Assembly (NCBI RefSeq): GCF_949628265.1
Contig: NC_088789.1
Span: 31,303,883-31,367,882, forward strand
Reading direction: 5' to 3'
From: Cloeon dipterum
Taxonomy: Eukaryota > Arthropoda > Insecta > Ephemeroptera > Baetidae
Length of the DNA: 64,000 nucleotides
Each line of letters starts with the position of its first letter. Position 1 is the first letter of the stretch. The notes beneath the pieces were generated by a model. It was not told where the DNA came from. It did no database searches and worked only from the letters and a program-made list of their open reading frames with translations. Positions 20,223 to 32,204 of the stretch are shown one piece after another. Both the position numbers and the translations under genes were made by a program.

Positions 20223-20703
20223 TTAGATTTTTCAAATTGAAATTAGCTATTATCACCTCTACCTTTGTAAATTTTCCGTGAACACTACTTGAACGGTGAG
20301 CTTTAACCGCAACGAAGCAACTGGGGTGGAAATGTCTTAACGCTTTATTGCTTTTGAAGCTTATTTCGTATGTTTTGAAACTTAGCTTGTCATAGTAAAT
20401 TTTCTCCGTGATATGTTCTTTTTAAAACTTGTTTTTAAATTGACTGTTGAAAAATATTATCTTAAATTCAAATCAAATTACTATCATGCAATGTATAGAA
20501 AAAAATGTTTTGAAAAGTAGTAAAAGTTTTAAAGCTCACGAAAGCTATTTAAAGCAAAGTTCAAACAAGTTTCCACCTCAGTCGTTGCGCCGCTGTAAAA
20601 GCTATAACTGTTGGAACAGTGTCCCGGGAAAATTATTTCAAGTAAGAGAAAACTGGCTTATTAATATTTAAAAATTAATTTATTGTAAAATACAGCACAC
20701 AGG
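20223..20703. promoter_or_regulatory. Former bidirectional leader between relic and gene D
   Basis: The left half keeps the B/E-type leader (TTTTCCGTG, ACTACTTGAACGGTGAGC). The right half is the leader of D: CAAGTTTCCACCTCAGTCGT, CGCCGCTGTAAAAGCTATAA, a donor at TTTCAA|GTAAGAG (about 20643) and an acceptor at AAATACAG (20696). The same block lies at 53425-53885. Confidence 0.55.
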
Positions 20704-22124
20704 ATGGACTCAGACGAATTTAAAAAATTAATTATCATAAAATCCGCACTGACTGAATGGTATACTGTGAACAAGAAAACGTTCATCGACTTCCAAAGAG
20801 ACTCATTGACTCCTCTGCAGGTCGCCTCGATGATCGATGGAGTCGATATGTGTCGAAATCTCATTGAAGAAGGCGCCGATGTCAATGTTAAATGTGAAGA
20901 ACTCGACGCCACGCTGATGCACTGCGCTGCCCTGAACGAGAAGCACGGATTGGATCTGATTGATTACTTTTCATCTCTTGGTTTGAAGCTGGACGCAAAC
21001 GACAAGTTTGGAAATGAGCCACTTCAATACGCAATCAAAATGAATAATTCAAAAGTCGCCGAGAAACTGCTCCAGCCGAAATGCCCCGAAGAAGAGAACA
21101 ACAAGGACAAATCTGAGTCAAGATATACCACTCAATTTTAGCCAATATGGTGCTGGAACAGGATAAAGGGCTTTACATTGATTTTGGTGAGACTGGAAGG
21201 TCAGCGATCCACCTGGCAGCTATGCTCAGCGATCTTGACATGTGCAAGTGGCTTTTGAGCAAAGGCGTCGACGTTCGATGTTTAACAAAGAATGCATTTG
21301 AGGACAGCGTGCTTCACTGTGCAGCAATGAACAAATCGCACGGCAAAGAACTGGTGCGGTATTTCGTTTTCGTGCATAACTTTGACGTGAACACAAAATA
21401 CAAACTTGGGTTCACGCCTCTTCATTGTGCCCTGTACAAGGAAAATATTGAGACTGCCGAAGTATTGTTGACCCTTGGTGCAGATCTAGCAGTGAAGCGA
21501 ATCACCAAAGACTCCAATAATTTGGAAAATTTATTGCATTGCTGCTTAAGGTGGAACAAAATCAAAAGTGCTAAATTTTTGCAACAAATGAATCAAAATC
21601 TGGTAAATGATATCAGAGCGGATAAAAAAAATTCACTCCATATCGCAGCATTTCTTGCAAGCTTGGAAATGTGCAACTGGCTGGTGGAAGAATGTGGCGT
21701 TGATCCCCGAGCATACGCAGGAAGACCAAAATTTTCAGTTTTGGATGAAGCTGCGTGCAACAAGTCTCACGGAAAGAAAATTATTTCATTTTTCGTCAAA
21801 AAGTATTCACTCGATGTGAACAGAAGAAACGAAAAGGGGTTAACACCACTGCACCAGGCCCTTTATTGTAACAACATTGGTGCTGCCGAAGAATTGGTAA
21901 GACTGGGCGCAGATTTAAAAGTTAAAAAAGGTTCGGAAAGCTTATTACATTACAGTATTCGCAATGACAAAGTTGAGAGTGTCAAATTTCTGTTCGAGAA
22001 GCAACCTGTCCTATTTGGAGAGGCAGGTAATTCGATAGTTTCACTAGCCAAAAAACATGCAGGCAAAGGAATGAAATCATTTCTAGTTGAGAAAGGATTT
22101 TTACCTGAAGTGTTGGCTCAATGA
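20704..22124 (+). pseudogene. Ankyrin-repeat gene D with a 2-bp frameshift
   Basis: The start MDSDEFKKL follows the 5' UTR acceptor and the N-terminal module matches gene C. At 21121-21130 the sequence AGATATACCAC has two extra bases relative to B and C (paralogues encode SxYxS followed by the xLANMVLEQDKG segment), giving a stop at 21139-21141. The frame resumes as MVLEQDKGLYIDFGE at 21147 and stays open to 22124, ending LPEVLAQ like gene A. Without the extra TA the protein would be about 472 residues. All repeats downstream look conserved, so the break is young, or a sequence error. Translation of the downstream half alone from 21147 is possible but speculative. Confidence 0.8.
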
Positions 22125-23874
22125 ATCCACATAATAATGTTGCAGTGAGAAAAAATCATTCAAAATAAAATCGTGAAAATATAACGATGTATTCTATTCT
22201 GTATTGATCCTATAGGTAATTTTATGTCTTTATTATCTGTTCTTACCATTCATAAAATATATAGCATATTTTCATAATGGAAATTTTCTCGCTTTTGGTG
22301 CTACAGTCGAATTCCTGAATTGTATGTATTCTTATAAATAAATAAAAGCTTAAAAGCATCAGAATGACGATAATATTCATTGCGAAAAAAGTTTAGACAT
22401 TGAATATTGGAGCGATATACATATGCAAGTCTTAGAGTTTGTTTTGATTTGTCAGGAATTATAGCAGTGGAGTTAGACAATTCATTTTTCCTTGACCTAA
22501 TATATGGATGAGGTAATCGCGCACAATGCTCATTTTTACAAATATATATTATGAAAAATATAATCATTTTTTGCGATTCTTACTTTGGGCAGCTAGAAAT
22601 ATATCCAGGGTATTCCTTGTTATTGCTCTATAGGAAAGAATTATGAAGAGCAGTGGTTTCCTATATTATGAATTTATAATTAAAGTTGATGCTGCGTTGG
22701 CTGCGTGTGTGATGGACTGCGACTTGATGGGTATTAATTGGAAAAGTGTAGACTTGGCTGCGTGGCTGAATTTGAATAGTTGGGCCTCGGAGAATAGGAT
22801 GGAATAAAGACTCGGACGTGTCCGAGTGGGTGTGTCAGGGACTTGGTTGAAGCGGGGTGCAACATCCAAAGTGTTTACCTCTTGCCTGGCGTGCGATCGA
22901 CTACATCTTGGAAGGAAGCAACATCGTCCTGCTGCGATGGCGACCTTTACGTCTTACAGGCTCGTCGTCCAGATTGTCCTCAGGGCTGGTCCGGTCGTCT
23001 TGGCTGCTGCAGGAATTCTCTCTCTTTTGAATTGTGTCGCATCGCTTTATATATGCATATTAACAATGTGATTTGTCTGTCATGTGTTGAAATTGATATT
23101 GTTTGACGGAATGTAGGTGTCCCTACAGCTCTAATGTAGTAAAAGTGGCAAGAAGCTGCTTATATTTTATGTAAAATCAATTGCATAACGGGCAAGCTGT
23201 GCTTGAAAGAGACCTTTTCAAATTTAATTTTAATTAATTTATTTAGAAATTATGAAACCTTAGAGTGCATTAATTATTAATGAACTTCAGTACCTATAGT
23301 CGGCTGCGAATTGAATTGATATTGTTATATTTTTGTGTGGTTTGCGTAATCTGAAAGTTGAATGTTTTCAAGGGCAAAATTTTGCATTTCTTTTTTTAAA
23401 TTTTGTTTCGTCTTTAAAAAATCATATTAATGCATCATATATAATGAAAAGAGGGCTCATCTCATAATTAATTCAAGAAAAATAAATAAAATTAAATTTG
23501 TATTCGACTTTAAAATTAAGTAATCATTAACTGACCATATAAAAGTTCAAAACATTATTTAATTATCACTACCGTTGTCAAGATTGATTTCAAACACACG
23601 ATAATGGTATGTTTAAAAATATTTTTTCTTTTTAAACTTGATTTTAAACTGATATTAGCTTTCAAATTAAAATTCTGCGAAGTGAGTTAATAAATGAAAA
23701 TATATGTAATCATATTTCATTTTATTACATCCTAAATAGTTTCATTCATAACAAACACATCGAGTTTATCAAACAAAACGGTTAGAAGTTGGAATAACAT
23801 GCGTTAAAGAAATTTATACAATTTTGGAAGATACATCTCGTGGATAATCTCTCAAATTCATTTAATCTTATTCC
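22125..23874. other. Convergent intergenic region of D and E with a GC-richer island
   Basis: 22125-22260 matches the flank of gene A. 22680-23110 has higher GC than its surroundings and overlapping short ORFs on both strands but no recognisable protein; it may be a mobile-element fragment. The remainder is AT-rich with nothing recognised. Confidence 0.5.
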
Positions 23875-24999
23875 CTATTCATTGCCTCCAGAAAACACCT
23901 TTTCATCCTTTTTAAATTTGAATCCTTTCTCATTTAGTAGATTCATCATTTCCTTGTCTCCTTTTTCAGCGGCTATTTCAACGATATTTTTTCCACCTGG
24001 TCCAGCCTCTGCAATTAAGCCAGGAAGCTTTTCAATCAGATATTTGACACATTTTACTTTGTTTTTGCGAACATTGTCGTGCAACAGATTTTCCGGTCCT
24101 CTTTTCACTGTTAAATCCGCGCCAAATCTCACCAATTCTTCGGCAGCAACAATGTTGTCATTATAAAACGCATGGTGCAGTGGTGTAAACCCATCTTTGT
24201 TTTTTCTGTTCACATCGAGTGAATACTTGTTGACGAGAAACATAATAATTTGCTTTCCATGAGACTTATTGCACGTAGCGACATCCAAAACTGACAATTT
24301 TTGTTTTCCGGCAAAAGCATGAGGGTCCATTCCGCATTCGTCCACCAACCATTTGCACATGTTCAAGTCTGCACGCTTTGCTGCGATGTGAAGAGTTGTG
24401 TATCCATCCCCGCGCAGGTCTTTTACCAGATTTCGATTCTTCTCTTGTACAAGTTTAGCACTTTTCAATTTATTCCAACTTACGCACCAGTGCATTAAGT
24501 TTTCGCATTTTCTGAAGTCATTGGTGACTCGTTTAACGGCTAGGTCTGCACCAAGGGTCAACAATACTTCGGCAGTCTCAATATTTTCCTTGTACAGGGC
24601 ACAATGGAGAGGCGTGAACCCAAGTTTGTCTTTTGCGTTCACGTCAAAGCAATGCTCGGAAACAAAATACCGCACTAGTTCTTTGCCGTGCGATTTGTTC
24701 ATTGCGGCGCAGTGCAGCACACTGTCCTCGTATTCATTCTTTGTTAAAGATCGAACGTCGACACCTTTGCTCAAAAGCCACTTGCACATGTCAAGGTCGC
24801 CGAGGATAGCTGCAAGGTGAATCGCTGACCTTCCAGTCTTACCGAAATTAGTAACGAGCCCTTTTTCCTCCTTCAGCAACATTTTGGCTAACTTTGAACG
24901 GAAGCGTGACTCCTTATTGAACAATTTCTTGTTCAGTTTGACCAATGCAGAACTTACGGCTTTTATGGCACTATTTTTCTTGAATTTTTTCGAGTTCAT
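23875..24999 (-). CDS. Ankyrin-repeat protein E
   Basis: 374 residues, intact. The start MNSKKFKKN follows an acceptor (CAATACAG|CCAGCAGG); the 5' UTR donor is near 25065 (AAA|GTAAGG). It lacks the N-terminal DGVD module of C and D. A Lys/Ser-rich leader is followed by GRSAIHLAAILGDLDMCKWL, then ENIETAEVLLTLGADLAVKR (also found in gene D), then GDGYTTLHIAAKRADLNMCKWL and a C-terminal NIVEIAAEKGDKEMMNLL, ending VFSGGNE. It mixes segments typical of B and D, suggesting exchange between paralogues. Convergent with D. Confidence 0.87.
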   Translation of the reverse strand: MNSKKFKKNSAIKAVSSALVKLNKKLFNKESRFRSKLAKMLLKEEKGLVTNFGKTGRSAIHLAAILGDLDMCKWLLSKGVDVRSLTKNEYEDSVLHCAAMNKSHGKELVRYFVSEHCFDVNAKDKLGFTPLHCALYKENIETAEVLLTLGADLAVKRVTNDFRKCENLMHWCVSWNKLKSAKLVQEKNRNLVKDLRGDGYTTLHIAAKRADLNMCKWLVDECGMDPHAFAGKQKLSVLDVATCNKSHGKQIIMFLVNKYSLDVNRKNKDGFTPLHHAFYNDNIVAAEELVRFGADLTVKRGPENLLHDNVRKNKVKCVKYLIEKLPGLIAEAGPGGKNIVEIAAEKGDKEMMNLLNEKGFKFKKDEKVFSGGNE

Positions 25000-25419
25000 C
25001 CTGCTGGCTGTATTGCGTAGATATATAAGATTTAACAAATTATAATTAACTATTTATCCTTACTTTTTTAGTTTTCCGTGACACTACTACAACAGCGAGC
25101 TTCAACAGCGACGAAAGAACTGAGGTGGAAACGTGTTAGCACATTGCTTTTAAAAGCTTTCGTGTGTTTTGAAACCTTTTCTATATTTCATAACATATTT
25201 TTACTATTAATAGAGATTAGAAAATAATTGTCAACAGAGGTTATTTTGAAAGCAAAAAACAACGAAGGGAAAATTTCAACATAAACAAACGTCAAGAGCT
25301 TTTCAAATATATTTTAGTTTTGTTTACTTGTACTTTTATTAGAAATTCTTGATATAATCTTCCTAAAACAATTACATCGTTTTATATAGAAAGAAATGAC
25401 TCATTGACGTGAATTCTCG
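25000..25419 (-). promoter_or_regulatory. Leader and upstream region of gene E
   Basis: It holds the subfamily 5' UTR block: GTTTTCCGTGACACTACT on plus at about 25069, then AACAGCGAGCTTCAACAGCG and ACGAAAGAACTGAGGTGG. The same block is found upstream of B and of the relics. The rest is AT-rich. Confidence 0.5.
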
Positions 25420-25734
25420 TGGTTCCTTTCCGTTTTTGTCCTCGGTATCAACTCTCATCTTCAAAGAAGTGAAGTACTCGACCACCTCCAATCCGTGCTT
25501 CTCGTTCAACGCTGCGTAGTGCATGGCGGTGGCGTTGAAGTCTTGGCACTTGGCGTTGATGTCGGCGCCTTCTCCCACGAGGCGTCGACACGTATCTACT
25601 CCGCCGAAACGTGCAGAGGCGTTTTCTGTTGTGTGTTCTTGATGAAAGAGTTCTTGTGGACATCATACGAGGTTGACAGAGCGGACATGGATTTAATCAG
25701 GTGGTCCATAATATCTGCCGCGATCTCCCTTTTC
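25420..25734 (-). pseudogene. Ankyrin gene F, N-terminal fragment
   Basis: This is the start of a G/I/L-type gene (DIMDHLIKSM, SYDVHKNSFIKNTQQKT, DFNATAMHYAALNEKHGLEV). The start codon is ATC instead of ATG at 25734-25732. A deletion of about 10 bases near 25588-25600 removes part of the IDGVD segment and shifts the frame. Homology stops abruptly near 25420 after DKNGKEP. Closest to gene L. Confidence 0.8.
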
Positions 25735-25740
25735 CTGAAA

Positions 25741-26394
25741 CACGTGAATTAACAAACACAAGTAGATTAATAGGGGTTCTCTTACATACTAGAGATATAA
25801 GGAGAAGATATTTATATATATTATATATTATCTTACTAATTTTGACAAATCGCACGATTCAGCGTTGCCAGAAATTCTCATAATTTGTGGCTTGTTTTTT
25901 TTAAAGCAGTGTTTGTTGTAAATTAATTACTAATATCTCTAAAATTGCATGAGTGAATCAATATTTTCATTTAATTTAATTATAAAGTCATGTTTTTCAA
26001 GAGTCTTATCTTTTCATTTCCACCTAAAAAAATGCAGGGCCCGACAGGTATGGAATACCTGGGAATTCTTAATTTTGGCAGCCCACGAGACTGAAGCAGC
26101 CTTCCCATTCCAAGTGTTAGTGAGCAAGCTGATCGGATTTAGGGGCACTTGAAAGTGCAATAAAAATCAAACTGAAAATTTCACTTTGGCTTCATTTTTT
26201 TTAAATAATTCCGCTCTGACGACCTCTTTACAAGAGCTTCTATTTACCTGTTTCACCCTCCACGGGAATTTTGATCAAAAGGATAGGTATGCATATTTTT
26301 TGTCTCTTTATTGGCATATTTTCCAGTCAACTGAGTGAGAAGAACACAAAACGGTCTCCAACCTCAAATATTCGGCTCGCGGTCAAGGCAAAAA
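25741..26394. other. Intergenic, upstream of fragment F
   Basis: Positions 25735-25860 resemble the 5' flank of gene L (CTGAAACACGTGAATTAACA). The rest has no recognisable gene. Confidence 0.4.
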
Positions 26395-28330
26395 TCGTGG
26401 TAAGATTTCTGCAACCTGCACAAATTAACTGCTCTGCGGCACAGTTTCTACCAGTGTGATTTATCGACTATATAGCCGTCAAGTTTTTTTTATCTGAAAT
26501 TGTGCATTCAGCCGCCATCTAAACGTGCCAAGGAGAAATATTTCCATATTGTTAGTGCGTTTGGCACTTCTTCCCAGCCCACAAGAAGAATAGCAGGCAA
26601 CTCTCGTGAATGCTGGATTTTATTGGCCACATATTTTGATTCGCATAGTTTCGCTGTTTTTCTCGGGGGCTGATTTAATTAATTATTCAAACTATTTTTC
26701 CGACATCCTCATAGTCTCAAATTTTGAGTACTCGATTCTGCATTGCCGAATCTTCCTCCAGTACATTCTATTAATTGATCATTAATTAAAACAAAAACAT
26801 ATTTAAATGATTAAAATTGCTGCGTTGAAGCTTTGAGACCAACGACAAACACTGAAAACGCACGACCGAATCTCCCGGCCGGACGAGAGCGAGTTAAACG
26901 ACATGACCATTGCGCGTGGAGGTTAATCAATCGGTCAGTGAAGTATTTTCATAAATTTTCATATGGTTTGGAGCCAAATTGACACAAACTTAGTTTACGC
27001 AAAGATGTGCGGGAACTTCTACATGATAACACATATATGCAATCATTTCACAACTATATTAACTATGGGATATTGATTCAGCTGCGAAGGAATGCACTTT
27101 ATTTTTATCTCCTCGACACAAGAGATAAGTCGCACACCAGCAGAATCAAACGGAGCCATATCAGAGAAAGATAAGAAAACAATATCTCTGTTCTATTGAG
27201 TGCCACCTAATCTCGACAGATTATTTTCTTATCAATTTCATCCTGTTTGCAGCAGCCTCCGAGACAAGCATTGCCCGCCGCTGCTCTTTCTATCCTTTTC
27301 ACAGTGGAAATTTTCTTTCGATCTGAACCCGAATTTCATCCTACCCGGGAATCCTCCAAATTACAATATTATTTTTGAGATACATAAACTTTAGTATCCT
27401 ATATAACTCTCGATTATTCATTGTTACTTACCGTTTGCGATGGAAACTTTGAATCAAATTACAATTTAATGACGTCTCAATAAAATGTCAAACATAAATT
27501 TTATGCTGGTGGCTGTGAATTTTGATATATGCGGCTGTAACGTCCAATACGACCCGAAAGAAATGCGCGATCACTCCGAAATAAATAAATAAATCCCCAT
27601 TTCTCTCCAAATACATACTCATGCAAACTTTCAAGCGATTCATTTGATACGTGCATACGTGCGCTGCCGAGCAGTGCTGCATTGCAAGTTGCAAACAATA
27701 TTCCACTCATTCGCCTCAACGTGTCATAAACGAACTGTCCAGCGAGAAGAAAAGGAAAAAAGTTTTGATTTTATTTATTTTTTTATTGGCCGGTAAGCCA
27801 AACAATTAATGATTATTCCTTTCCCCATTCCTTCGCGTGCTTAAATCTGGCAAATTTTTTTCATAGCATAACTGTTGCATAATATAAACAAATTTGCGCT
27901 TTTCTGTTAGGTCTGTACAAATTATTGTTTAAAAAATAATTAATTTTAAGAGCAAGTCGTCCAGAAACGCAAATTTAATTGCTCTTCTTTTTATTAATTT
28001 TTCTTCTGTTTATTGTTACTGTTTAAGAATATCTCTAACAATAACTTAAAATAATGCTCATTTTCGCTTTTAAGCGCTTGTAGTTCCGACGTCCGGCGCA
28101 TGATGGCAGAGGCATGCAGATTAAAACCTTCGTGATTCTTTGCCTTGATAAGCACACGCGACTGCACATTTCACACTCCAGAGCTGATTATTTTATGGCC
28201 GCTCATCATTTTAACTTTTTTGCGAGTTTTATTGCCCCCTGCTGTTGAAGGTAGAGTTACCCAATCCACTATAGTGCCAAGGATTACTGATAGCTATTTT
28301 CTACCGAATTTATCTGATATTATGTAGTGT
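26395..28330 (+). repeat. GATA-rich/signal-exon unit, copy 1 (degenerate)
   Basis: Parts of this region recur at 28972-30420, 35690-37290, 54000-54900 and 58050-58630. Landmarks: TTTGAGACCAACGACAAA, a cluster of AGATAAG/TTATCT words, CTCGACAGATTATTTTCTTA, the block GAGCAGTGCTGCATTGCAAG and GATGGCAGAGGCATGCAG. In this copy the signal-peptide exon (about 28101) has an early stop. Purpose unknown; probably promoter, leader and first exons of a small secreted-protein gene. Confidence 0.6.
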
Positions 28331-28836
28331 TTTAAACCTGTATAACAAAAAACCTAATTAATATGTAAATATCTTTATACGAACAGTGAAGAGGGCCGAA
28401 TCATTATTACTTTATTTTTAAATTAATTAAAACTCTTTAATTCCCCGCCTATTTTAAGAAAAACAATCCCCATCATATCTAATCATATTCTTATCTTTTT
28501 GTTGAACTGCTGGGGATCACCTTATTGACCATATCGTGATATATTGTGAAACTCTTATCATTGAAATTGGTTCATACGTGTTAAATTAATACACAAATTA
28601 TTGAACTATCTTCATTTGAATTTAATCAAAATAAACATTAATGCTGACAATTAAACAAATTAGCAAAAAAATCCATATCCCTTCACAAAGACATAACTAT
28701 TATGTGTCTCCATTTTATAACCCATGTAAGAGAGCGGTCTAGTTAAATGGAGCATAAAATTAGAACAACACTGTTTCCTAACTTATGGTACAAATTAACA
28801 TTTTCAAAGAAACAAAAGCCGCACTTTTTTATTGAT
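28331..28836. other. AT-rich intergenic
   Basis: 3' flank of the ankyrin fragment that follows. Nothing recognisable. Confidence 0.4.
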
Positions 28837-28971
28837 TCAAAATTTGAATCCTTTCTCAGCTAATAGCTTCATCATTTCCTTGTCTCCTTTTTCAGCGGCC
28901 AATTGAACGATAGTTTTTCCACCTGGTCCAGGCTCTGCAATTAGGCCAGGAAACTTTTCAATGAGGTATTT
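28837..28971 (-). pseudogene. Ankyrin gene C-terminal fragment
   Basis: On minus the frame reads KYLIEKFPGLIAEPG, then KTIVQLAAEKGDKEMMKLL and AEKGFKF with a TGA at 28839-28837. It matches the ends of G, I and E. Homology stops at 28971, where the interior of the GATA-rich unit (GCTCAGCCCAGA) begins, so a deletion or recombination has removed the rest of the gene. Confidence 0.8.
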
Positions 28972-30293
28972 ATGCTCAGCCCAGAATAAGCATAGCTTGC
29001 GCCGACAGCAATTAACTCTCGTGAAAGGTTGATTTTGGCCAAAATTTTGATTAGCACTGTGTTTCTCTTTTTCTGCAATGGCCGATTTAAAAATAATGTT
29101 ATTGAAATTTCAAATTATTTTCTGGACATCCTGCTGTTCTCAAATTATCAGTTCTCGATTCTGGTTTGCTGATTCTTCCTTCCAAGCATTCTAATTATTT
29201 ATTAAAAAATAAAACCGTTTAGATAATTAAGATTATTGCTGTGTAGGCTTTGAGACCAACGACAAAAATTGATATTTTGGGGATGTTGAGCGGAGATAAT
29301 TGAGCGTCTAAATTCCTCTTGATTGTCGTTTATTTAGGAGCCATAAGCATTTGGAGTGATTGGACCCGTGTGTGTTCAGTGTTACAAATAATATAGCTTC
29401 TAGAATATACGCACGACTTAATCTCCCAGAGCAGGAACCGATACATTTTGTAATTTGAGCACTCTGACACAATTTATTGATTCAGCTGAAGGAATGCACT
29501 TTTTATCTCCTCGACCCTCGACGCAAGATATATATCAGTTGGCACACAGAATCAAACGAAGCCATACCAGAGAGAGAGATAAGAAAACATTATCTCTGCT
29601 CTGAGTGCCGCCTTAATCTCGACAGATTATTTTCTTATCAATTTCGTCCTGTTTGCAGCAGCCTCCGAGAAAAGCATTGCCCGCCGCTGCTCTTTCTATT
29701 TTTCAAAGTGTAAATTTTCTTTCGGTCTGAACCCGAATTTCTTCTCACCCGACGTAAAAATTAGATTATATTTCGAATCGATTGAGATCGCTGCAAATGA
29801 TATTTATGCTGTGAATTTTGAGTCATGGCCTGCAACGTCCGATACGGCCAGGCAGAGATCAGAGATGCGCGATTTATCCGAAATATTATAAAACTTTTTC
29901 TCTCAAAATAGGATTGTTAATTTACAATCGATTTATTTGAATAATGCACGTGTTCCGCCAAGCAGTGCTGCAGTGCAAGTTGCAAACAATTCCAATTTTT
30001 CGCCTCAACGTGATGCAAACGCTCTCAAGCCTGCGTAGTATTCAGCGAAGATTAGAAAACCTAACCCGTGTCCATTCGACTTTATTTATTTTATGGCCGA
30101 GCAGAGTGCGCCATTTAATTTAAATTGCATTTACTGCCGCAATTTTTGATTAAAAAATTTCACACGTGTTTTTCATTATTTTATGTTCGCTACTGTTTCA
30201 GAATTTCTTCATTATCAAGATCAGAAACGCTCATTTAATAAACACCCGGCACTTTTACTTTTCAGCTCACGTAGTTCCGCCAGCCGGCGCGTG

Positions 30294-30377
30294 ATGGCAG
30301 AGGCATGCAGGTTAAATATTTTCATTTTTCTTTGCCTTTTTTGGTTAGCACGCGATTGCTTAGTTCACGCCTCACAG
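30294..30377 (+). CDS. Orphan exon encoding a signal peptide (copy 2)
   Basis: MAEACRLNIFIFLC continues into a hydrophobic core and a small polar end (VHASQ). This is a good secretory signal peptide of 28 residues in one exon, bounded by a plausible acceptor upstream (TTTTACTTTTCAG|CTCACG, about 30265) and a donor directly after CAG (GTGATT, 30378). Unspliced, it stops four codons later. No downstream exon was found before the 3' end of gene G on the other strand. It may be the leftover first coding exon of a secreted-protein gene that was repeatedly copied with the ankyrin genes. Confidence 0.4.
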
Positions 30378-30782
30378 GTGATTCATTTATGATGTTATTT
30401 TTATGGCTTTTTATCATTTTCAGTATTTTTGAGTTTCAAAATTGTGGTTAAAAAATAAGAAACGTATTTTTTTAATTGTTTTTATTTTCATTTATTCACA
30501 ACAAAAAAGATCAGCCAGGTTTACAATTTAGCAAAAAAACCTTAACCTTCCTAAAAGTTATCAATTTTTTAGCATCTACTAAATAATTAAAATGTTACAC
30601 AACATCAATATTTAAAAATAACCTGTTATCACTACTTTCATTTAGTAAAATTTTCAAAATTATTTTTTATATAAGTTTTATATTCCTTAAAATTTAATGG
30701 AGCCTTTGAACAACACTGTTAACGTAACTATAAAAAAAATTAAAAATGATCAAAGAAATTAAACTGGCACTTTTTAATTGAT

Positions 30783-32204
30783 TTAAAATTGGCAACCTTT
30801 CTCAGCTAATAATTTCATCATTTCCTTGTCTCCTTTTTCAGCGGCCAATTGAACGATAGTTTTTCCACCTTCTCCCGGCTCTACAAGTAAGCCAGGAAGC
30901 TTTTCAATCAGGTATTTAACACTTTCTACTTTGTTATCGATTACACTCTCGTGCAACAGATTCTTCGCTCCTCTTTTCACTTTTAAATCCGCGCCAAGTC
31001 TCACCAATTCTTCGGCAGCATCAATGTTGTTGCTATAAAATGCCTCGTGCAGTGGTGTTAAACCAAATTCGTCTTTCCTGTTCACATCGAGTGAATACTT
31101 GTTGACGAGAAATGTGATAATTTCTTTTCCATGTGACTTGTTGCACGCAGCGGATTCCAAAACTGACAATTTTGGTTTTCCGGCTAGAGCACGAGGGTCA
31201 AGGCCGCATTCGTCCACCAACCATTTGCACATGTCCAAGTCTGCACGCATTGCTGCGATGTGAAGAGATGTTTTTCCATCCCCTCTGAGTTCATTTACCA
31301 AATTTCGATTCTTTTCTTGTAAAAATTTAGCACTTTTCATTTTGTTCCACCTTACGCAACAGTGCATTAAATTTTCCAAATTGGAAGAGTAATTGGTGAC
31401 CCGTTTTACTGTTAGATTTGCACCAAGTTTCAACAATTCTTCGGCAGTTTTTATGTTGTCTTTCCAAAAAGCATTATGGAGTGGCCGATAATCGAGTTTG
31501 TCTTTAGCGTTCACGTCAAAGCCTAAATTGGAAACGAAAAACTGCACTAGTTCTGTGCCGTGCGATGTGTTGTAAGCAGCACAGTGAAGCACGTTTTGCT
31601 CAAATTTATCCTTCGTTAAAGCTCGAACGTCGGCGCCTTCGCTCAAAAGCCACTTGCACATTTCCAGATCGGCGTAGAAAGCTGCTACGTGAATCTTTGA
31701 CCTTCCAAGCTCTCCATATTTGTTTAAAAGTCCCTTATCATTGTTGTGCACGATTTTAGCCATTTCCAAATTATTTCTCTTCACACAAAAGTGCAGCAGA
31801 TTGTTCTTGCTTAACTCCCCTTCAGGAAACATTAATTTGAGCAATTTCTCCGCAATTTTGAAATTCTTCGCTCTGATAGCATAGAGGATCGGTGCTTTTC
31901 CGTTTTTGTCCTCGGTATGAACACTCATCTTCAAAGAAGTGAAGTACTCAATCACCTCCAATCCGTGCTTCTCGTTCAACGCTGCGTAGTGCATCGCGGT
32001 GGCGTTGAAGTCTTGGCACTTGGCGTTGATGTCGGCGCCGTCTGCAACGAGGCGCCGACACGTATCCACTCCGTCGATCGCCGCCGCAGCATGCAAAGGC
32101 GTTTTCTGTTGCGTGTTCTTGATGAATGAGTTTTTGTGGGCATCATACGAGGTTGACAGAGCGGAAATCGATTGAATCAGTTGGTCCACAACATCTGACG
32201 CCAT
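30783..32204 (-). CDS. Ankyrin-repeat protein G
   Basis: 473 residues, intact, single coding exon. The start MASDVVDQLI follows an acceptor (ATTCCCAG|GAAAGGAAG); the 5' UTR donor is AAATAG|GTAAGC near 32305. N-terminal module: TPLHAAAAIDGVDTCRRLVA and ATAMHYAALNEKHGLEVIEY. Then GRSKIHVAAFYADLEMCKWL, ENLMHCCVRWNKMKSAKFLQ, GKTSLHIAAMRADLDMCKWL and GLTPLHEAFYSNNIDAAEEL, ending LLAEKGCQF. It is the near-twin of gene I; the last 200 or so residues are identical. No targeting signal seen. Function beyond ankyrin-mediated binding unknown. Confidence 0.9.
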   Translation of the reverse strand: MASDVVDQLIQSISALSTSYDAHKNSFIKNTQQKTPLHAAAAIDGVDTCRRLVADGADINAKCQDFNATAMHYAALNEKHGLEVIEYFTSLKMSVHTEDKNGKAPILYAIRAKNFKIAEKLLKLMFPEGELSKNNLLHFCVKRNNLEMAKIVHNNDKGLLNKYGELGRSKIHVAAFYADLEMCKWLLSEGADVRALTKDKFEQNVLHCAAYNTSHGTELVQFFVSNLGFDVNAKDKLDYRPLHNAFWKDNIKTAEELLKLGANLTVKRVTNYSSNLENLMHCCVRWNKMKSAKFLQEKNRNLVNELRGDGKTSLHIAAMRADLDMCKWLVDECGLDPRALAGKPKLSVLESAACNKSHGKEIITFLVNKYSLDVNRKDEFGLTPLHEAFYSNNIDAAEELVRLGADLKVKRGAKNLLHESVIDNKVESVKYLIEKLPGLLVEPGEGGKTIVQLAAEKGDKEMMKLLAEKGCQF

